This document shows positions 9,783-16,705 of a DNA stretch of 64,000 nucleotides, one piece after another. This DNA comes from Bacteroidota bacterium (GTDB lineage Bacteria > Bacteroidota > Bacteroidia > M30B66). The position numbers and the translations under genes were made by a program. The stretch is taken from contig JAIXYK010000059.1 of the NCBI GenBank assembly GCA_027490225.1, positions 1 to 64,000 of the forward strand, given 5' to 3'. How positions within the stretch are numbered: the stretch's first letter is position 1; the number at the start of each line of letters is the position of its first letter. Below the pieces are notes generated by a model. It did not search any database. It was not told where the DNA came from and saw nothing but the letters and a program-made list of their open reading frames with translations.

Positions 9783-10547
9783 TTAATAGTCTTTTTTCTT
9801 AATGATATAGATGGAAGCAGCTATGTAAATAAAAGGGTAAATAATAGCTGCAATCATTACTCCAATTGGTGTACTGTGCATTCCAAAGCTTGGCGGGTCA
9901 ATAGAAATGGGAGAGGCAACAATGTTATCGAATGTATTTAAGGGAAAATATGGATAAAGGTCCTTGAGCCAAATATTGCCAATAAGCGGCTCTATGATCC
10001 ACATAAAACCTAAGAAAACCAAGATAGAGAGCGCAGAACGTTTTACTAATAGTGTAATAAGAATGGCAGCAGTTTGAAGGCCAAATGTCATCCAGATGAG
10101 TCTTAGCAAATAATCGATGTTTTGAAATATGGCGCCATCTGTTCCTGCACCACTTTTTATAAGCCCTACTATTAAACCTGTTAAACCAGCAACAAGACCA
10201 CCTGCAATGCTTAATACTGCTGCTAAAAATAGCTTTGCATACAACACTTGTTCTCTTGTTAAGCCATCTATAATATGTTGGCGGAGTGTTTTGAAGCTGA
10301 ATTCGTTGGCTACTAAATTTATAATGAGCAAACAAAGTACTGGCGCAAACCAGGTTCCTACATAAGCTGCATAATACCAAACTTTTGGAAATTTATAAAC
10401 GACAGAAAGATCTAGAATACCAATGGTAATAAGTTTATCGAAGCCATAATAAACCCCTAAAATCAACAGCGCGTAAGCAATTGTAAACACATAGAAAGTG
10501 CGGTAGGAGGCTAATTTGAGCCATTCTATTTGGAGGAGCCTTTTCAT
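9783..10547 (-). CDS. ABC transporter permease (ABC-2 type)
   Basis: The product is 254 residues with about six hydrophobic segments: near 18-38, 58-80, 105-130, 145-165, 172-190 and 225-247. This is the topology of ABC-2 export permeases of the YhcN/gliding-GldF class. Its start overlaps the stop of the ATPase gene by four bases (ATGA), so the two are translationally coupled and form one exporter. The substrate is unknown; related Bacteroidota pairs are annotated as antibiotic, bacteriocin-resistance or lipid exporters without evidence. The stop codon abuts repeat copy B. Confidence 0.88.
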   Translation of the reverse strand: MKRLLQIEWLKLASYRTFYVFTIAYALLILGVYYGFDKLITIGILDLSVVYKFPKVWYYAAYVGTWFAPVLCLLIINLVANEFSFKTLRQHIIDGLTREQVLYAKLFLAAVLSIAGGLVAGLTGLIVGLIKSGAGTDGAIFQNIDYLLRLIWMTFGLQTAAILITLLVKRSALSILVFLGFMWIIEPLIGNIWLKDLYPYFPLNTFDNIVASPISIDPPSFGMHSTPIGVMIAAIIYPFIYIAASIYIIKKKDY

Positions 10548-11434
10548 TGGTTTACTAATTTTAAGAATTCACTTTCGAGGTCGGTATTTACTTGTTGTAA
10601 ATGACTGATGCTGATGTTTTTGGCAAATAATGCGGCGTTTAAATCTGCAGCATAGAATCCTTTTTCTAATTCAGCTGTAATGCGTTGCTGCTTATTGAAG
10701 GAAGCGCTTATTACATTTGGAATGGATTGTAAAGCAAGCAATAATGCATCGTTATTATTTGCTGCAATTTCAATTTGATTGGTTTGTTGAAGCAAACTGC
10801 TCACCGTGCCGCTGGCAAGCACATTTCCTTTTTTAAGAATTACTACATCGGTGCATACTTTTTCTACTTCGTTAAGCAGGTGAGAAGCAAGAATAATTGT
10901 TTTGCCTGCTTTACTTTGTTGGAGAATGATTTGCCTAATTTCATTAATTCCTTGTGGATCGAGTCCGTTAGTTGGTTCGTCGAGCACCAGAATTTCTGGA
11001 TTTGTTACAAGTGCGGAAGCGATGGCGAGCCGCTGTTTCATGCCCAAAGAAAATGTTTTGAAAGATGACTTGCGACGCTCAAAAAGGCCTACTTCTTTTA
11101 AAACCGTCTCTATTCTGTCTTTGCCTTGTTGTTTGATGAGCGCAACAATTTCAAGATTCTTTTCAGCGCTTAAGTAAGGGTAGAAATTAGGCGTTTCTAT
11201 TAAGGCTCCAATTTTTTTTCTAGCTTCAGTTTCATCTGTACCGTTGAGCCAGGAATACTGGCCCGAATCGGCATTTAAAATTCCCATGATGCAACAAAGC
11301 ATAGTAGTTTTGCCACTTCCATTGGGGCCGAGAAGTCCGAAAACACTGCCTTTTTTAACAGTAAAGCTAACTTCATTAACAGCTACAAGTTTTCCGTACT
11401 GCTTTTTGAGTTTCTCAACTTGTAGAATGTCCAT
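10544..11434 (-). CDS. ABC transporter ATP-binding protein
   Basis: The product is 296 residues. Walker A is GPNGSGKT at 36-43. The signature segment is SLGMKQR at 129-135, a common variant of LSGGQ in export ATPases of the DRA/CcmA type. Walker B is ILVLDEP at 148-154 with catalytic E153, and the switch histidine is in the phrase ASHLLNEVE. A C-terminal extension of about 80 residues after the core matches the DUF4162-type domain of this subfamily. It powers the permease encoded immediately downstream. It starts two bases after the stop of the fused E1 dehydrogenase gene, so all three are likely on one transcript, though no functional link is obvious. Confidence 0.93.
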   Translation of the reverse strand: MDILQVEKLKKQYGKLVAVNEVSFTVKKGSVFGLLGPNGSGKTTMLCCIMGILNADSGQYSWLNGTDETEARKKIGALIETPNFYPYLSAEKNLEIVALIKQQGKDRIETVLKEVGLFERRKSSFKTFSLGMKQRLAIASALVTNPEILVLDEPTNGLDPQGINEIRQIILQQSKAGKTIILASHLLNEVEKVCTDVVILKKGNVLASGTVSSLLQQTNQIEIAANNNDALLLALQSIPNVISASFNKQQRITAELEKGFYAADLNAALFAKNISISHLQQVNTDLESEFLKLVNQ

Positions 11435-11436
11435 AC

Positions 11437-13422
11437 TTAGTAATTAAAGAGTTGAAGAAGTTTTTCTTCGAAACGTTTTTTAGGAAGAAAATTTTGTTCT
11501 AACACAGAAGAAAATGGCACAGGAGTATCTAAACTACCAACACGCATCACAGGAGCATCTAAACTTTCGAAGCAATTTTCAGAAATGCGGGCGGCTAACT
11601 CTCCACCAAAACCGCCTGTGAGGCAATCTTCGTGTAAAATAATGACTTTTCCAGTTTTGCGCACCGACTCAAAAACGGCTTCTTCGTCGAGCGGCATTAA
11701 AGTTCTCAAATCTAAAAGGTCAGCATCAATTTCTGGGTGTTTGGCCAAAATTTCTAGTGCCCAGTGTACACCAAAACCATAAGTAATGATGCTCAAAGCT
11801 TTTCCCTTTTTCAGCAGATTTGCTTTTCCAATTTCTATGGTGTAGTAATCATTGCTTACTTCTTCTGCATAGCTTCTGTACAAGGCTTTATGCTCGAAGA
11901 ATAACACAGGATTTGGGTCTTCGAAAGATGCTAAAAGTAATCCTTTAGCATCAGAAGGAAAGGCTGGATAAACCACTTTTAATCCAGGCGTGTGGGTAAA
12001 CCAGGCCTCATTGCTTTGGCTGTGAAACGGACCAGCTGCAACACCAGCACCTGTAGGCATTCTTACCACAACATCTACATTTTGTTCCCAGCGGTAATGA
12101 CTTTTAGCAAGGTTGTTAATGATTTGATTGAAACCTTCTGTTACAAAATCGGCAAACTGCATTTCTACCATTGCTTTCATTCCGTTAATAGAAAGGCCAA
12201 GACCTGTTCCGAGAATGGCAGCTTCGCATAATGGCGTATTTCGCACACGATTTTTTCCAAAACGTTCAACAAAGCCATCTGTTATTTTAAAAACACCGCC
12301 ATATTCGGCAATGTCTTGACCCATTAAGATGAGCTCAGGATGTTTTTCCATGGCCAAAGCCAAACCTTCTGAAATGGCATCTATTAGGCGCTTTTCAGTT
12401 TTTTTATCTGAAGCAGGAAGTGTTGGAGTGAAATGATGTGGTGCATACACATCGTTGAGTTCATATGCAGTATCGGGAATAATTTCAGGTTCTGCAAACG
12501 TAGCAGCAACGCCTTCCTCAATATATTTTTTGAATTCTGCTCTTATTTCAGTGATTTTTTCAGGAGAAAGTACATTTTCGTTCAGCAAGAATCCTTCATA
12601 ATTGCTAATCGGGTCTTTCTTCGCCCAAATGTCGAAGAGCTCTTGGGGCACATATTTAGTTCCAGAAGCTTCTTCGTGTCCACGCATGCGGAAAGTCATA
12701 CATTCTAATAGCCAAGGTCTTTGGTTTTGTTGCATGTCTGCGCGTATTTCGCGAATGGCATCGAGTACTTCCAGCACATTATTTCCATCTACTTGTCGCG
12801 CCGGAATTCCATATCCAGGACCTTTTTCTGTAAATGAATTAAAACGAAACTGTTCATTAGACGGAGTAGAAAGTCCGTAGCCGTTATTTTCAATGATAAA
12901 TATTACGGGTAAATCCCAAACAGCCGCAACGTTTACCGATTCGTGAAAATCACCTTGAGAAGTTCCTCCATCGCCTGTGAAAACGGCAGTAATTTTATTG
13001 GTTTTTTTAAGTTGATGCGCAAGTGCAATTCCATCGGCAACGCCCATTTGTGGGCCAAGGTGAGAAATCATGCCGACAATATGGTATTCATTGGCTCCAA
13101 AGTGGAATGAGCGTTCGCGACCTTTAGAAAAGCCATTAAATTTCCCTTGCCATTGGGTAAAAAGTTGGTGAAATGGCATGCCACGACCTGTGAAAATTCC
13201 CAAATTACGGTGCATTGGCAAAATATATTCATCCGTTTCCATTGCGAGCACAGTTCCTACAGAAATTGCTTCTTGACCAATGCCTGAAAACCATTTAGAA
13301 ATTTGACCTTGTCTAAGCAAGTTGAGCATTTTCTCCTCAATCATTCTCGGGAGGAGCAATGTTTTATATATGTGTAGGAGTTCGGAATCGGATTTATCTT
13401 TCCTTGAAAACTGAAGTTGCAT
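11437..13422 (-). CDS. Fused 2-oxoacid dehydrogenase E1 (alpha-beta), branched-chain/pyruvate type
   Basis: The product is 661 residues from the chosen start. The N-terminal half is E1 alpha, with a thiamine diphosphate motif that starts GDGG at about 150 and ends NN at 179-180. The C-terminal half (about 340-661) is E1 beta, with the phrases EHKALYR and HEDCLTGG. E1 decarboxylates a 2-oxoacid on thiamine diphosphate and passes the acyl group to the lipoyl E2. The fused arrangement is common in Bacteroidota and usually annotated as 2-oxoisovalerate dehydrogenase; pyruvate is an alternative substrate. The reading frame extends upstream to 13482, but the TACTTTTG promoter at 13446-13453 would start transcription near 13440, so the ATG at 13422 (MQLQFSRKDK) is preferred. 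E2 and E3 are not in the window. Confidence 0.93.
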   Translation of the reverse strand: MQLQFSRKDKSDSELLHIYKTLLLPRMIEEKMLNLLRQGQISKWFSGIGQEAISVGTVLAMETDEYILPMHRNLGIFTGRGMPFHQLFTQWQGKFNGFSKGRERSFHFGANEYHIVGMISHLGPQMGVADGIALAHQLKKTNKITAVFTGDGGTSQGDFHESVNVAAVWDLPVIFIIENNGYGLSTPSNEQFRFNSFTEKGPGYGIPARQVDGNNVLEVLDAIREIRADMQQNQRPWLLECMTFRMRGHEEASGTKYVPQELFDIWAKKDPISNYEGFLLNENVLSPEKITEIRAEFKKYIEEGVAATFAEPEIIPDTAYELNDVYAPHHFTPTLPASDKKTEKRLIDAISEGLALAMEKHPELILMGQDIAEYGGVFKITDGFVERFGKNRVRNTPLCEAAILGTGLGLSINGMKAMVEMQFADFVTEGFNQIINNLAKSHYRWEQNVDVVVRMPTGAGVAAGPFHSQSNEAWFTHTPGLKVVYPAFPSDAKGLLLASFEDPNPVLFFEHKALYRSYAEEVSNDYYTIEIGKANLLKKGKALSIITYGFGVHWALEILAKHPEIDADLLDLRTLMPLDEEAVFESVRKTGKVIILHEDCLTGGFGGELAARISENCFESLDAPVMRVGSLDTPVPFSSVLEQNFLPKKRFEEKLLQLFNY

Positions 13423-13445
13423 TGTACGTTTTTGAAATGTAGCGG

Positions 13446-13453
13446 CAAAAGTA
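13446..13453 (-). promoter_or_regulatory. -7 promoter element of the E1 gene (TACTTTTG)
   Basis: The minus strand reads TAATACTTTTGCCGC. It lies 23 bases before the ATG at 13422 and inside the longer reading frame, which decides the start. Confidence 0.7.
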
Positions 13454-13476
13454 TTATAAATTGTAACTTGCGCCAC

Positions 13477-13596
13477 ATGCAAGAGCTCCTAGTTTTAATA
13501 TGTGTTGTAGGTTCGGTTTATTGGTTGTATAGGCATTTCAGAGGCAATGTGAAGACTAAAAAAAATCATGGGTCGGGTTGTGATAATTGTGGGTAG
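13477..13596 (+). CDS. Small single-pass membrane peptide with C-terminal CxxC
   Basis: An ATG-to-TAG frame of 39 codons. The translation opens MQELLVLICVVGSVYWLY, one hydrophobic helix (about 4-18). A basic stretch follows (RHFRGNVKTKK), and the tail is GSGCDNCG with C35 and C38. This matches in size and plan the small FeoB-associated Cys-rich membrane proteins (one helix, Lys/Arg stretch, Cys-rich tail), although no feoB is nearby. A TAACTTG sequence at 13464-13470 is a near match to the -7 box, and a bidirectional hairpin terminator starts five bases after the stop. The gene is divergent from the fused E1. Being framed by promoter and terminator supports it as real; the family assignment is by resemblance only. 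Confidence 0.55.
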   Translation: MQELLVLICVVGSVYWLYRHFRGNVKTKKNHGSGCDNCG

Positions 13597-13600
13597 AATA

Positions 13601-13640
13601 AAAAATGCTCATTCCTCTTTAAGAGAAAGAATGAGCATTT
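13601..13640. terminator. Bidirectional hairpin terminator
   Basis: AAATGCTCATTC pairs with GAATGAGCATTT around a loop of about 14 bases, with an A-run before and T-run on the minus strand. It serves the minus-strand gene at 13662 and can also stop the small gene ending at 13596. Confidence 0.8.
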
Positions 13641-13661
13641 CAAGAAAATATAAAGTTTAGC

Positions 13662-14105
13662 TTAGAATCTTAATCTCAAATTGATACCAACACCTGCCGT
13701 TTCAATTTCAAAGGTGCTTTTGGGTGTTTTTTTCATTGCAAATCCATTTTTCTTATTGTATTTGTTTGAAAGAATTGTTGCATGAATAGCTGAGATTAAT
13801 TGTAAGCCTCCTCCTACAGCAATCATTGAAATTGCAAATTCATCAGTAAGAGCGCCAGTATAGTAAGTAGCTAAACCTCCTCCAATAAGCAATGCTTCAA
13901 CTCCAACTGCAATGAATCCTTCTTTCATCATATCATTTGCAAAATAGCCGTATCCAGGAACTAATAGTGATCCCGCAAAAGTACTAGCAGGGTTTTTATA
14001 CATTCCTTTTGGGTTTTCTTTTACTTCAAACCAAGTATTTTGAGCTTCTATGCTAGTAAAGGCCAAGATTGATGAAAGTAAAAATAAAAGTGTCTTTTTT
14101 TTCAT
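13662..14105 (-). CDS. Exported hypothetical protein with hydrophobic segments
   Basis: The product is 147 residues. A signal peptide (1-21, cleavage after IEAQ) is followed by a conserved-looking NPASTFAGSLLVPGYGYFAND segment near 38-60, then two further hydrophobic stretches, about 64-84 and 90-112, rich in Gly. It ends in LRLRF, a terminal aromatic residue as in small outer-membrane proteins. The phrase PG-GY-Y after a hydrophobic stretch recalls DUF5683-like envelope proteins, but I cannot assign a family with confidence. It stands alone between two terminators. A weak TATTATTG-like box lies upstream. Location is probably the envelope. Confidence 0.7.
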   Translation of the reverse strand: MKKKTLLFLLSSILAFTSIEAQNTWFEVKENPKGMYKNPASTFAGSLLVPGYGYFANDMMKEGFIAVGVEALLIGGGLATYYTGALTDEFAISMIAVGGGLQLISAIHATILSNKYNKKNGFAMKKTPKSTFEIETAGVGINLRLRF

Positions 14106-14250
14106 GTTTTAGTTTTAATATTATTTTGCAATAATAGTATTTTATAGATTGTGAAAGTCATATAGGTTATTGAAAAATGTAGTTTAAAATACAAAATGAA
14201 TAATAATCAGTAAAATTACACATGCATCTCTTCCTCAATTTTTAGCCACA

Positions 14251-14285
14251 AAAAAAGCCCAATCATTCGATTGGGCTTTTTCTTT
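14251..14285 (-). terminator. Rho-independent terminator of Ala-rich lipoprotein 1
   Basis: AAAAGCCCAAT pairs with ATTGGGCTTTT around the loop CATTCG, and the minus strand runs into a T-tract. It starts 17 bases after the stop at 14302. Confidence 0.85.
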
Positions 14286-14301
14286 TAAAGAAACTTTAAA
14301 A

Positions 14302-14523
14302 TTATTTTGCAGGAGCAGCAGCTGTGTCAACTTTTGCAGTTGTGTCAACAGTTGCAGCAGCAGCAGCAGCAGCAGCTTCAGCTTCAGCTTTAGCAATTGA
14401 ATCTGCAGTTGCAGCAGCAGCAATAGAATCAGCTTTTGCTTTTTCAGCTTCAGCGTTTCCACCTCCACAAGATGCTAATACAGCGATACCAACTGTAAGG
14501 ATAGCGAATGTTACTTTTTTCAT
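14302..14523 (-). CDS. Ala-rich small lipoprotein (paralogue 1)
   Basis: The product is 73 residues from the chosen ATG. The N-terminus MKKVTFAILTVGIAVLASC is a type II signal with lipobox LASC and lipidated C19. The mature part is GGGNAEAEKAKADSIAAAA followed by an Ala/Glu/Asp run and repeated ADSIA and VDT words, likely one extended helix. It resembles in composition a small Lpp-like or spacer lipoprotein, but no family is recognised. A paralogue with nearly the same first 40 residues lies at 15626-16057. A longer frame starts at 14592, but the TAACTTTG promoter at 14554-14561 puts the transcript start near 14549, so the ATG at 14523 is used. A (GCA)n tract within it could change length by slippage. 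Confidence 0.8.
   Translation of the reverse strand: MKKVTFAILTVGIAVLASCGGGNAEAEKAKADSIAAAATADSIAKAEAEAAAAAAAATVDTTAKVDTAAAPAK
14354..14376. repeat. Trinucleotide (GCA/TGC)n tract inside a lipoprotein gene
   Basis: This is a run of seven to eight GCA units that reads as consecutive Ala codons on the minus strand. It adjoins two further GCTTCA units. Such tracts can gain or lose units by slippage without shifting the frame. Confidence 0.85.
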
Positions 14524-14553
14524 TTTCGTTTTTGTTTTGAGTTTACAAGGGCA

Positions 14554-14561
14554 CAAAGTTA
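14554..14561 (-). promoter_or_regulatory. -7 promoter element of Ala-rich lipoprotein 1 (TAACTTTG)
   Basis: The minus strand reads TAACTTTGTGCCC about 30 bases before the ATG at 14523. It lies downstream of the alternative start at 14592 and so rules that start out. Confidence 0.65.
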
Positions 14562-14868
14562 AAAAAATCTTAAAAAATACAAGCCATTTCATAAAAAATG
14601 TTAAAATTATTTGTGAGAATTAAGCTAACTGCCAGATAAACAGTGCAATAATATTTGTGTTTTTTTGTGATTCTATTAAAGATAGTTGAGAAAAAAGGAT
14701 TTAATGTGTGCTTGACTGATCAAATTGATATTCTTTTTGCGAATTTGCATTGCATTTTGTTAAAATAAGTTAAAATAGCTGAAATAAAACAATAGAACTT
14801 TATCTTATAACATGTATAATTATGTAAATCAAATATTTAAGAAATTTTCAAATGATAAAGTTTTCGTT
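14562..14868. other. A/T-rich intergenic region between divergent lipoprotein genes
   Basis: About 300 bases with no convincing open frame. Apart from the two divergent -7 promoters at its edges I see only A/T-rich sequence with T-runs and scattered TTAAAATA words. No repeat copy or RNA gene was recognised. It may hold upstream promoter or regulator sites that cannot be named. Confidence 0.5.
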
Positions 14869-14876
14869 TACTTTTG
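14869..14876 (+). promoter_or_regulatory. -7 promoter element of the EGF-like lipoprotein gene (TACTTTTG)
   Basis: TACTTTTGCCCCC is a perfect Bacteroidota -7 box and initiation context. It overlaps the first codons of the longer frame at 14874, so the ATG at 14904 is the start. Confidence 0.8.
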
Positions 14877-14903
14877 CCCCCGAAAACAATAAAAACTATA
14901 AAC

Positions 14904-15398
14904 ATGAAAAAAATTATTTTTGGATTATTGGCTGTTACAGCCGTAGCTTTTACTTCTTGTAAAGATGAGTGTAAAGATGTTACTTGTAATAATGGAGGTA
15001 CTTGTACTGAAGGTATTTGCGATTGCCCTTCTGGATATGAAGGAACAAACTGCGAAACTTCTTGGGCATCTGCATTTGCAGGTAATTACAATGTTTCAGA
15101 AACATATACAATCGCTGGTGGTGGAAACGGAACTGATAATTTTTCAAGCGTAATTTCTACAGGTTCAGATCCTAAGAAAATTACTATCAGCAACTTCAGT
15201 TTATCTGGACAAAATATTACTGCTGATTTGGAAACTGCAACTAGCTTAAAAATCAATAACCAAACAGTAACTGTTTCTGGTACTCAATTCGTAGCTAACG
15301 GAACAGGTTCAATTGCTGGTACTACAGTTACTTTGAACTACACACTTGCTACAGGCGGTGTTGTTGCTTTAACAGTAACAGATATCTACACAAAATAA
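14904..15398 (+). CDS. Lipoprotein with one EGF-like domain
   Basis: The product is 164 residues. The signal MKKIIFGLLAVTAVAFTSC places the lipidated cysteine at C19. Residues 23-50 form a six-cysteine EGF-like module (C23, C28, C34, C39, C41, C50) with the typical N-G-G-T-C and C-x-C-P-x-G-Y-x-G phrases. The rest (about 52-164) is Gly/Thr/Ser-rich and predicted beta, ending in LTVTDIYTK. It is probably surface- or periplasm-facing and membrane-anchored, perhaps binding a ligand, but no function is known to me. It is flanked by the two Ala-rich lipoprotein genes on the other strand and has its own strong promoter and terminator. EGF-like modules occur in scattered Bacteroidota lipoproteins, so this is uncommon rather than unique. 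Confidence 0.85.
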   Translation: MKKIIFGLLAVTAVAFTSCKDECKDVTCNNGGTCTEGICDCPSGYEGTNCETSWASAFAGNYNVSETYTIAGGGNGTDNFSSVISTGSDPKKITISNFSLSGQNITADLETATSLKINNQTVTVSGTQFVANGTGSIAGTTVTLNYTLATGGVVALTVTDIYTK

Positions 15399-15417
15399 TT
15401 TTAAGAAACACATTTTT

Positions 15418-15445
15418 AAAGCAGCTCTTAGAGCTGCTTTTTTTT
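15418..15445 (+). terminator. Rho-independent terminator of the EGF-like lipoprotein gene
   Basis: AAAGCAGCTC pairs with GAGCTGCTTT around a short TTA loop, followed by eight T. It lies 20 bases after the stop. Confidence 0.9.
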
Positions 15446-15570
15446 GCTTTTAAGTTTAGTGTAGCTGCTTTATTCAATGTAACTACTTTTAAGTATTGTT
15501 CAAATGAAGTATGTATTGTCCCAATTTCTTGATTCAATTCTAAATTTGAAATAGCGAACATAGTATAAGC

Positions 15571-15604
15571 AAAAAAGGCTGCCTCAATTTGAAGCAGCCT
15601 TTTC
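15571..15604 (-). terminator. Rho-independent terminator of Ala-rich lipoprotein 2
   Basis: AAAAGGCTGC pairs with GCAGCCTTTT around a loop of about 11 bases. The minus strand ends in T-rich sequence, 22 bases beyond the stop at 15626. Confidence 0.85.
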
Positions 15605-15625
15605 TGTTTTTATATTCTTTAAAAA

Positions 15626-16057
15626 TTATTTCTTTTCAAGAACTTTATCAAATTTTGATTTTGGAGCAGCAGCATCTTTTTTATCTCCACCTGTTGCTTT
15701 ATCAAATTTAGAAGGTTGAGATTTGTCTCCAGAAGCAGCGTCAAATTTGTTTTTTGGTTCCTCTTTTTTAGGTTCCTCTTTTTTCTTTGGTTTAGATGGT
15801 TTTTTGCCACCTTTTGCAGCAGCGTCAGCAGCAGCAATAGAATCAGCTTTTGCTATAGCAGCCAATGAATCAGCAGTTGCTTTTTCAGCAGCCATTGCAG
15901 CTTCCGCAGCAGCAGCTTCTGCTTGCGCAATTGAATCTGCTTTTGCAGCAGCAGCAATTGAATCTGCTTTTGCCTTTTCAGCTTCAGCGTTTCCGCCTCC
16001 GCAAGATGCTAACAACAATAAGCTTGCTGCCAACACAGATAATGTTACTTTTTTCAT
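15626..16057 (-). CDS. Ala-rich lipoprotein with Lys-rich tail (paralogue 2)
   Basis: The product is 143 residues. Signal and lipobox are as in paralogue 1 (MKKVTLSVL...LLASC, C19), and the next 20 or so residues, GGGNAEAEKAKADSIAAAA, are identical to it. Residues about 25-85 repeat KADSIA/ADSLA words in an Ala-rich helix. Residues about 86-100 are Lys/Pro/Glu-rich (PSKPKKKEEPKKEE). The tail holds three copies of a KFD word (NKFDAA, SKFDKA, SKFDKV). Function is unknown; the basic tail might touch peptidoglycan or DNA, but that is speculation. The frame extends to 16108, yet the TAATTTTG promoter at 16087-16094 implies transcription from about 16082, so the ATG at 16057 is used. Confidence 0.8.
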   Translation of the reverse strand: MKKVTLSVLAASLLLLASCGGGNAEAEKAKADSIAAAAKADSIAQAEAAAAEAAMAAEKATADSLAAIAKADSIAAADAAAKGGKKPSKPKKKEEPKKEEPKNKFDAASGDKSQPSKFDKATGGDKKDAAAPKSKFDKVLEKK

Positions 16058-16086
16058 GTTTGTTTTTGTTTTTGAATATTCGGCTG

Positions 16087-16094
16087 CAAAATTA
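16087..16094 (-). promoter_or_regulatory. -7 promoter element of Ala-rich lipoprotein 2 (TAATTTTG)
   Basis: The minus strand reads TAATTTTGCAGCC, 30 bases before the ATG at 16057. The same spacing is seen in paralogue 1. Confidence 0.65.
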
Positions 16095-16125
16095 GAAAGA
16101 AGTAGCATATAAAAAACAACATTAT

Positions 16126-16133
16126 TAACTTTG
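16126..16133 (+). promoter_or_regulatory. -7 promoter element (TAACTTTG)
   Basis: The plus strand reads ATTAACTTTGC upstream of the lipoprotein gene at 16214. A second, one-mismatch box TACTTTCG at 16202-16209 lies directly before the preferred ATG. Confidence 0.5.
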
Positions 16134-16213
16134 CATTTAATTGATAGTGAGCAATATATATGTCAGTTCTGCGTTTCATTTCTCCCAATCAATTAAAATA
16201 TTACTTTCGTGGC

Positions 16214-16705
16214 ATGTTTTGGAAATTAAAATCTATACTAATTCTTTCCCTTTTATCAACATTGTTTGTCTCATGCGATAAAACAGGCTGTACAGATATT
16301 TACGCCCGCAACTTCGACGATAAGGCAGAATCTGATGATGGAAATTGTAAATACAATACTGATCCATTCATAGGAATTTGGACGGCAAAAGATTCTATTA
16401 AAATAAGTGAAGATGTTTATGAAGCCGATACCTTACGCACACTCGATATCCGTTTGGTAAATCTCAATAAATCTAAAGTGCGTTTCTTTTGGTATACCCA
16501 AGACGGAATTCCTCAGGACACCATTGATGCTGATTCTGCGCCGGCAGGAATTATCTTCGATCCTCAACCATTCGGACCAGGAAGAACCATTGAAGGGAAA
16601 TTCAAACTTACCTACGATGGCTACCTTGAAACGGAATATACTATAACAATAGTTGCCGACGATCTGGTTACCGAGTATCGCGGCCGAGCAGATTTAAAGA
16701 ACTAG
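16214..16705 (+). CDS. Hypothetical lipoprotein with Cys-bounded calcium-loop-like motif
   Basis: The product is 163 residues from the chosen start. MFWKLKSILILSLLSTLFVSC is a good type II signal with lipidated C21. It is followed by CTDIYARNFDDKAESDDGNC (C26-C45), a version of the C-T-D-x-x-A-x-N-x-D-x-x-A-x-x-D-D-G-x-C motif that recurs in Bacteroidota secreted proteins and looks like an acidic, cation-binding loop. The remainder is predicted beta, about 90 residues, perhaps a lipocalin-like domain (begins FIGIWTAKDS). The frame runs upstream to an ATG at 16160, but that would bury the signal peptide 18 residues in, so 16214 is preferred. The last 12 bases overlap the tail of convergent cinA. 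Confidence 0.78.
   Translation: MFWKLKSILILSLLSTLFVSCDKTGCTDIYARNFDDKAESDDGNCKYNTDPFIGIWTAKDSIKISEDVYEADTLRTLDIRLVNLNKSKVRFFWYTQDGIPQDTIDADSAPAGIIFDPQPFGPGRTIEGKFKLTYDGYLETEYTITIVADDLVTEYRGRADLKN

Noticed and set aside
9925-10380. Minus-strand frame of 151 codons overlapping the ABC permease
   Set aside because: It is out of frame with the permease, which has the expected membrane helices and is coupled to the ATPase.
13423-13482. N-terminal extension of the fused E1 protein
   Set aside because: The TACTTTTG promoter lies inside it, so this part would not be transcribed. The family N-terminus starts at the ATG at 13422.
15723-16112. Plus-strand Ala/Ser-rich frame of 129 codons
   Set aside because: It is the antisense shadow of the Ala-rich lipoprotein at 15626-16057; GCA repeats stay open in several frames. 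The minus-strand frame has signal peptide, promoter and terminator.
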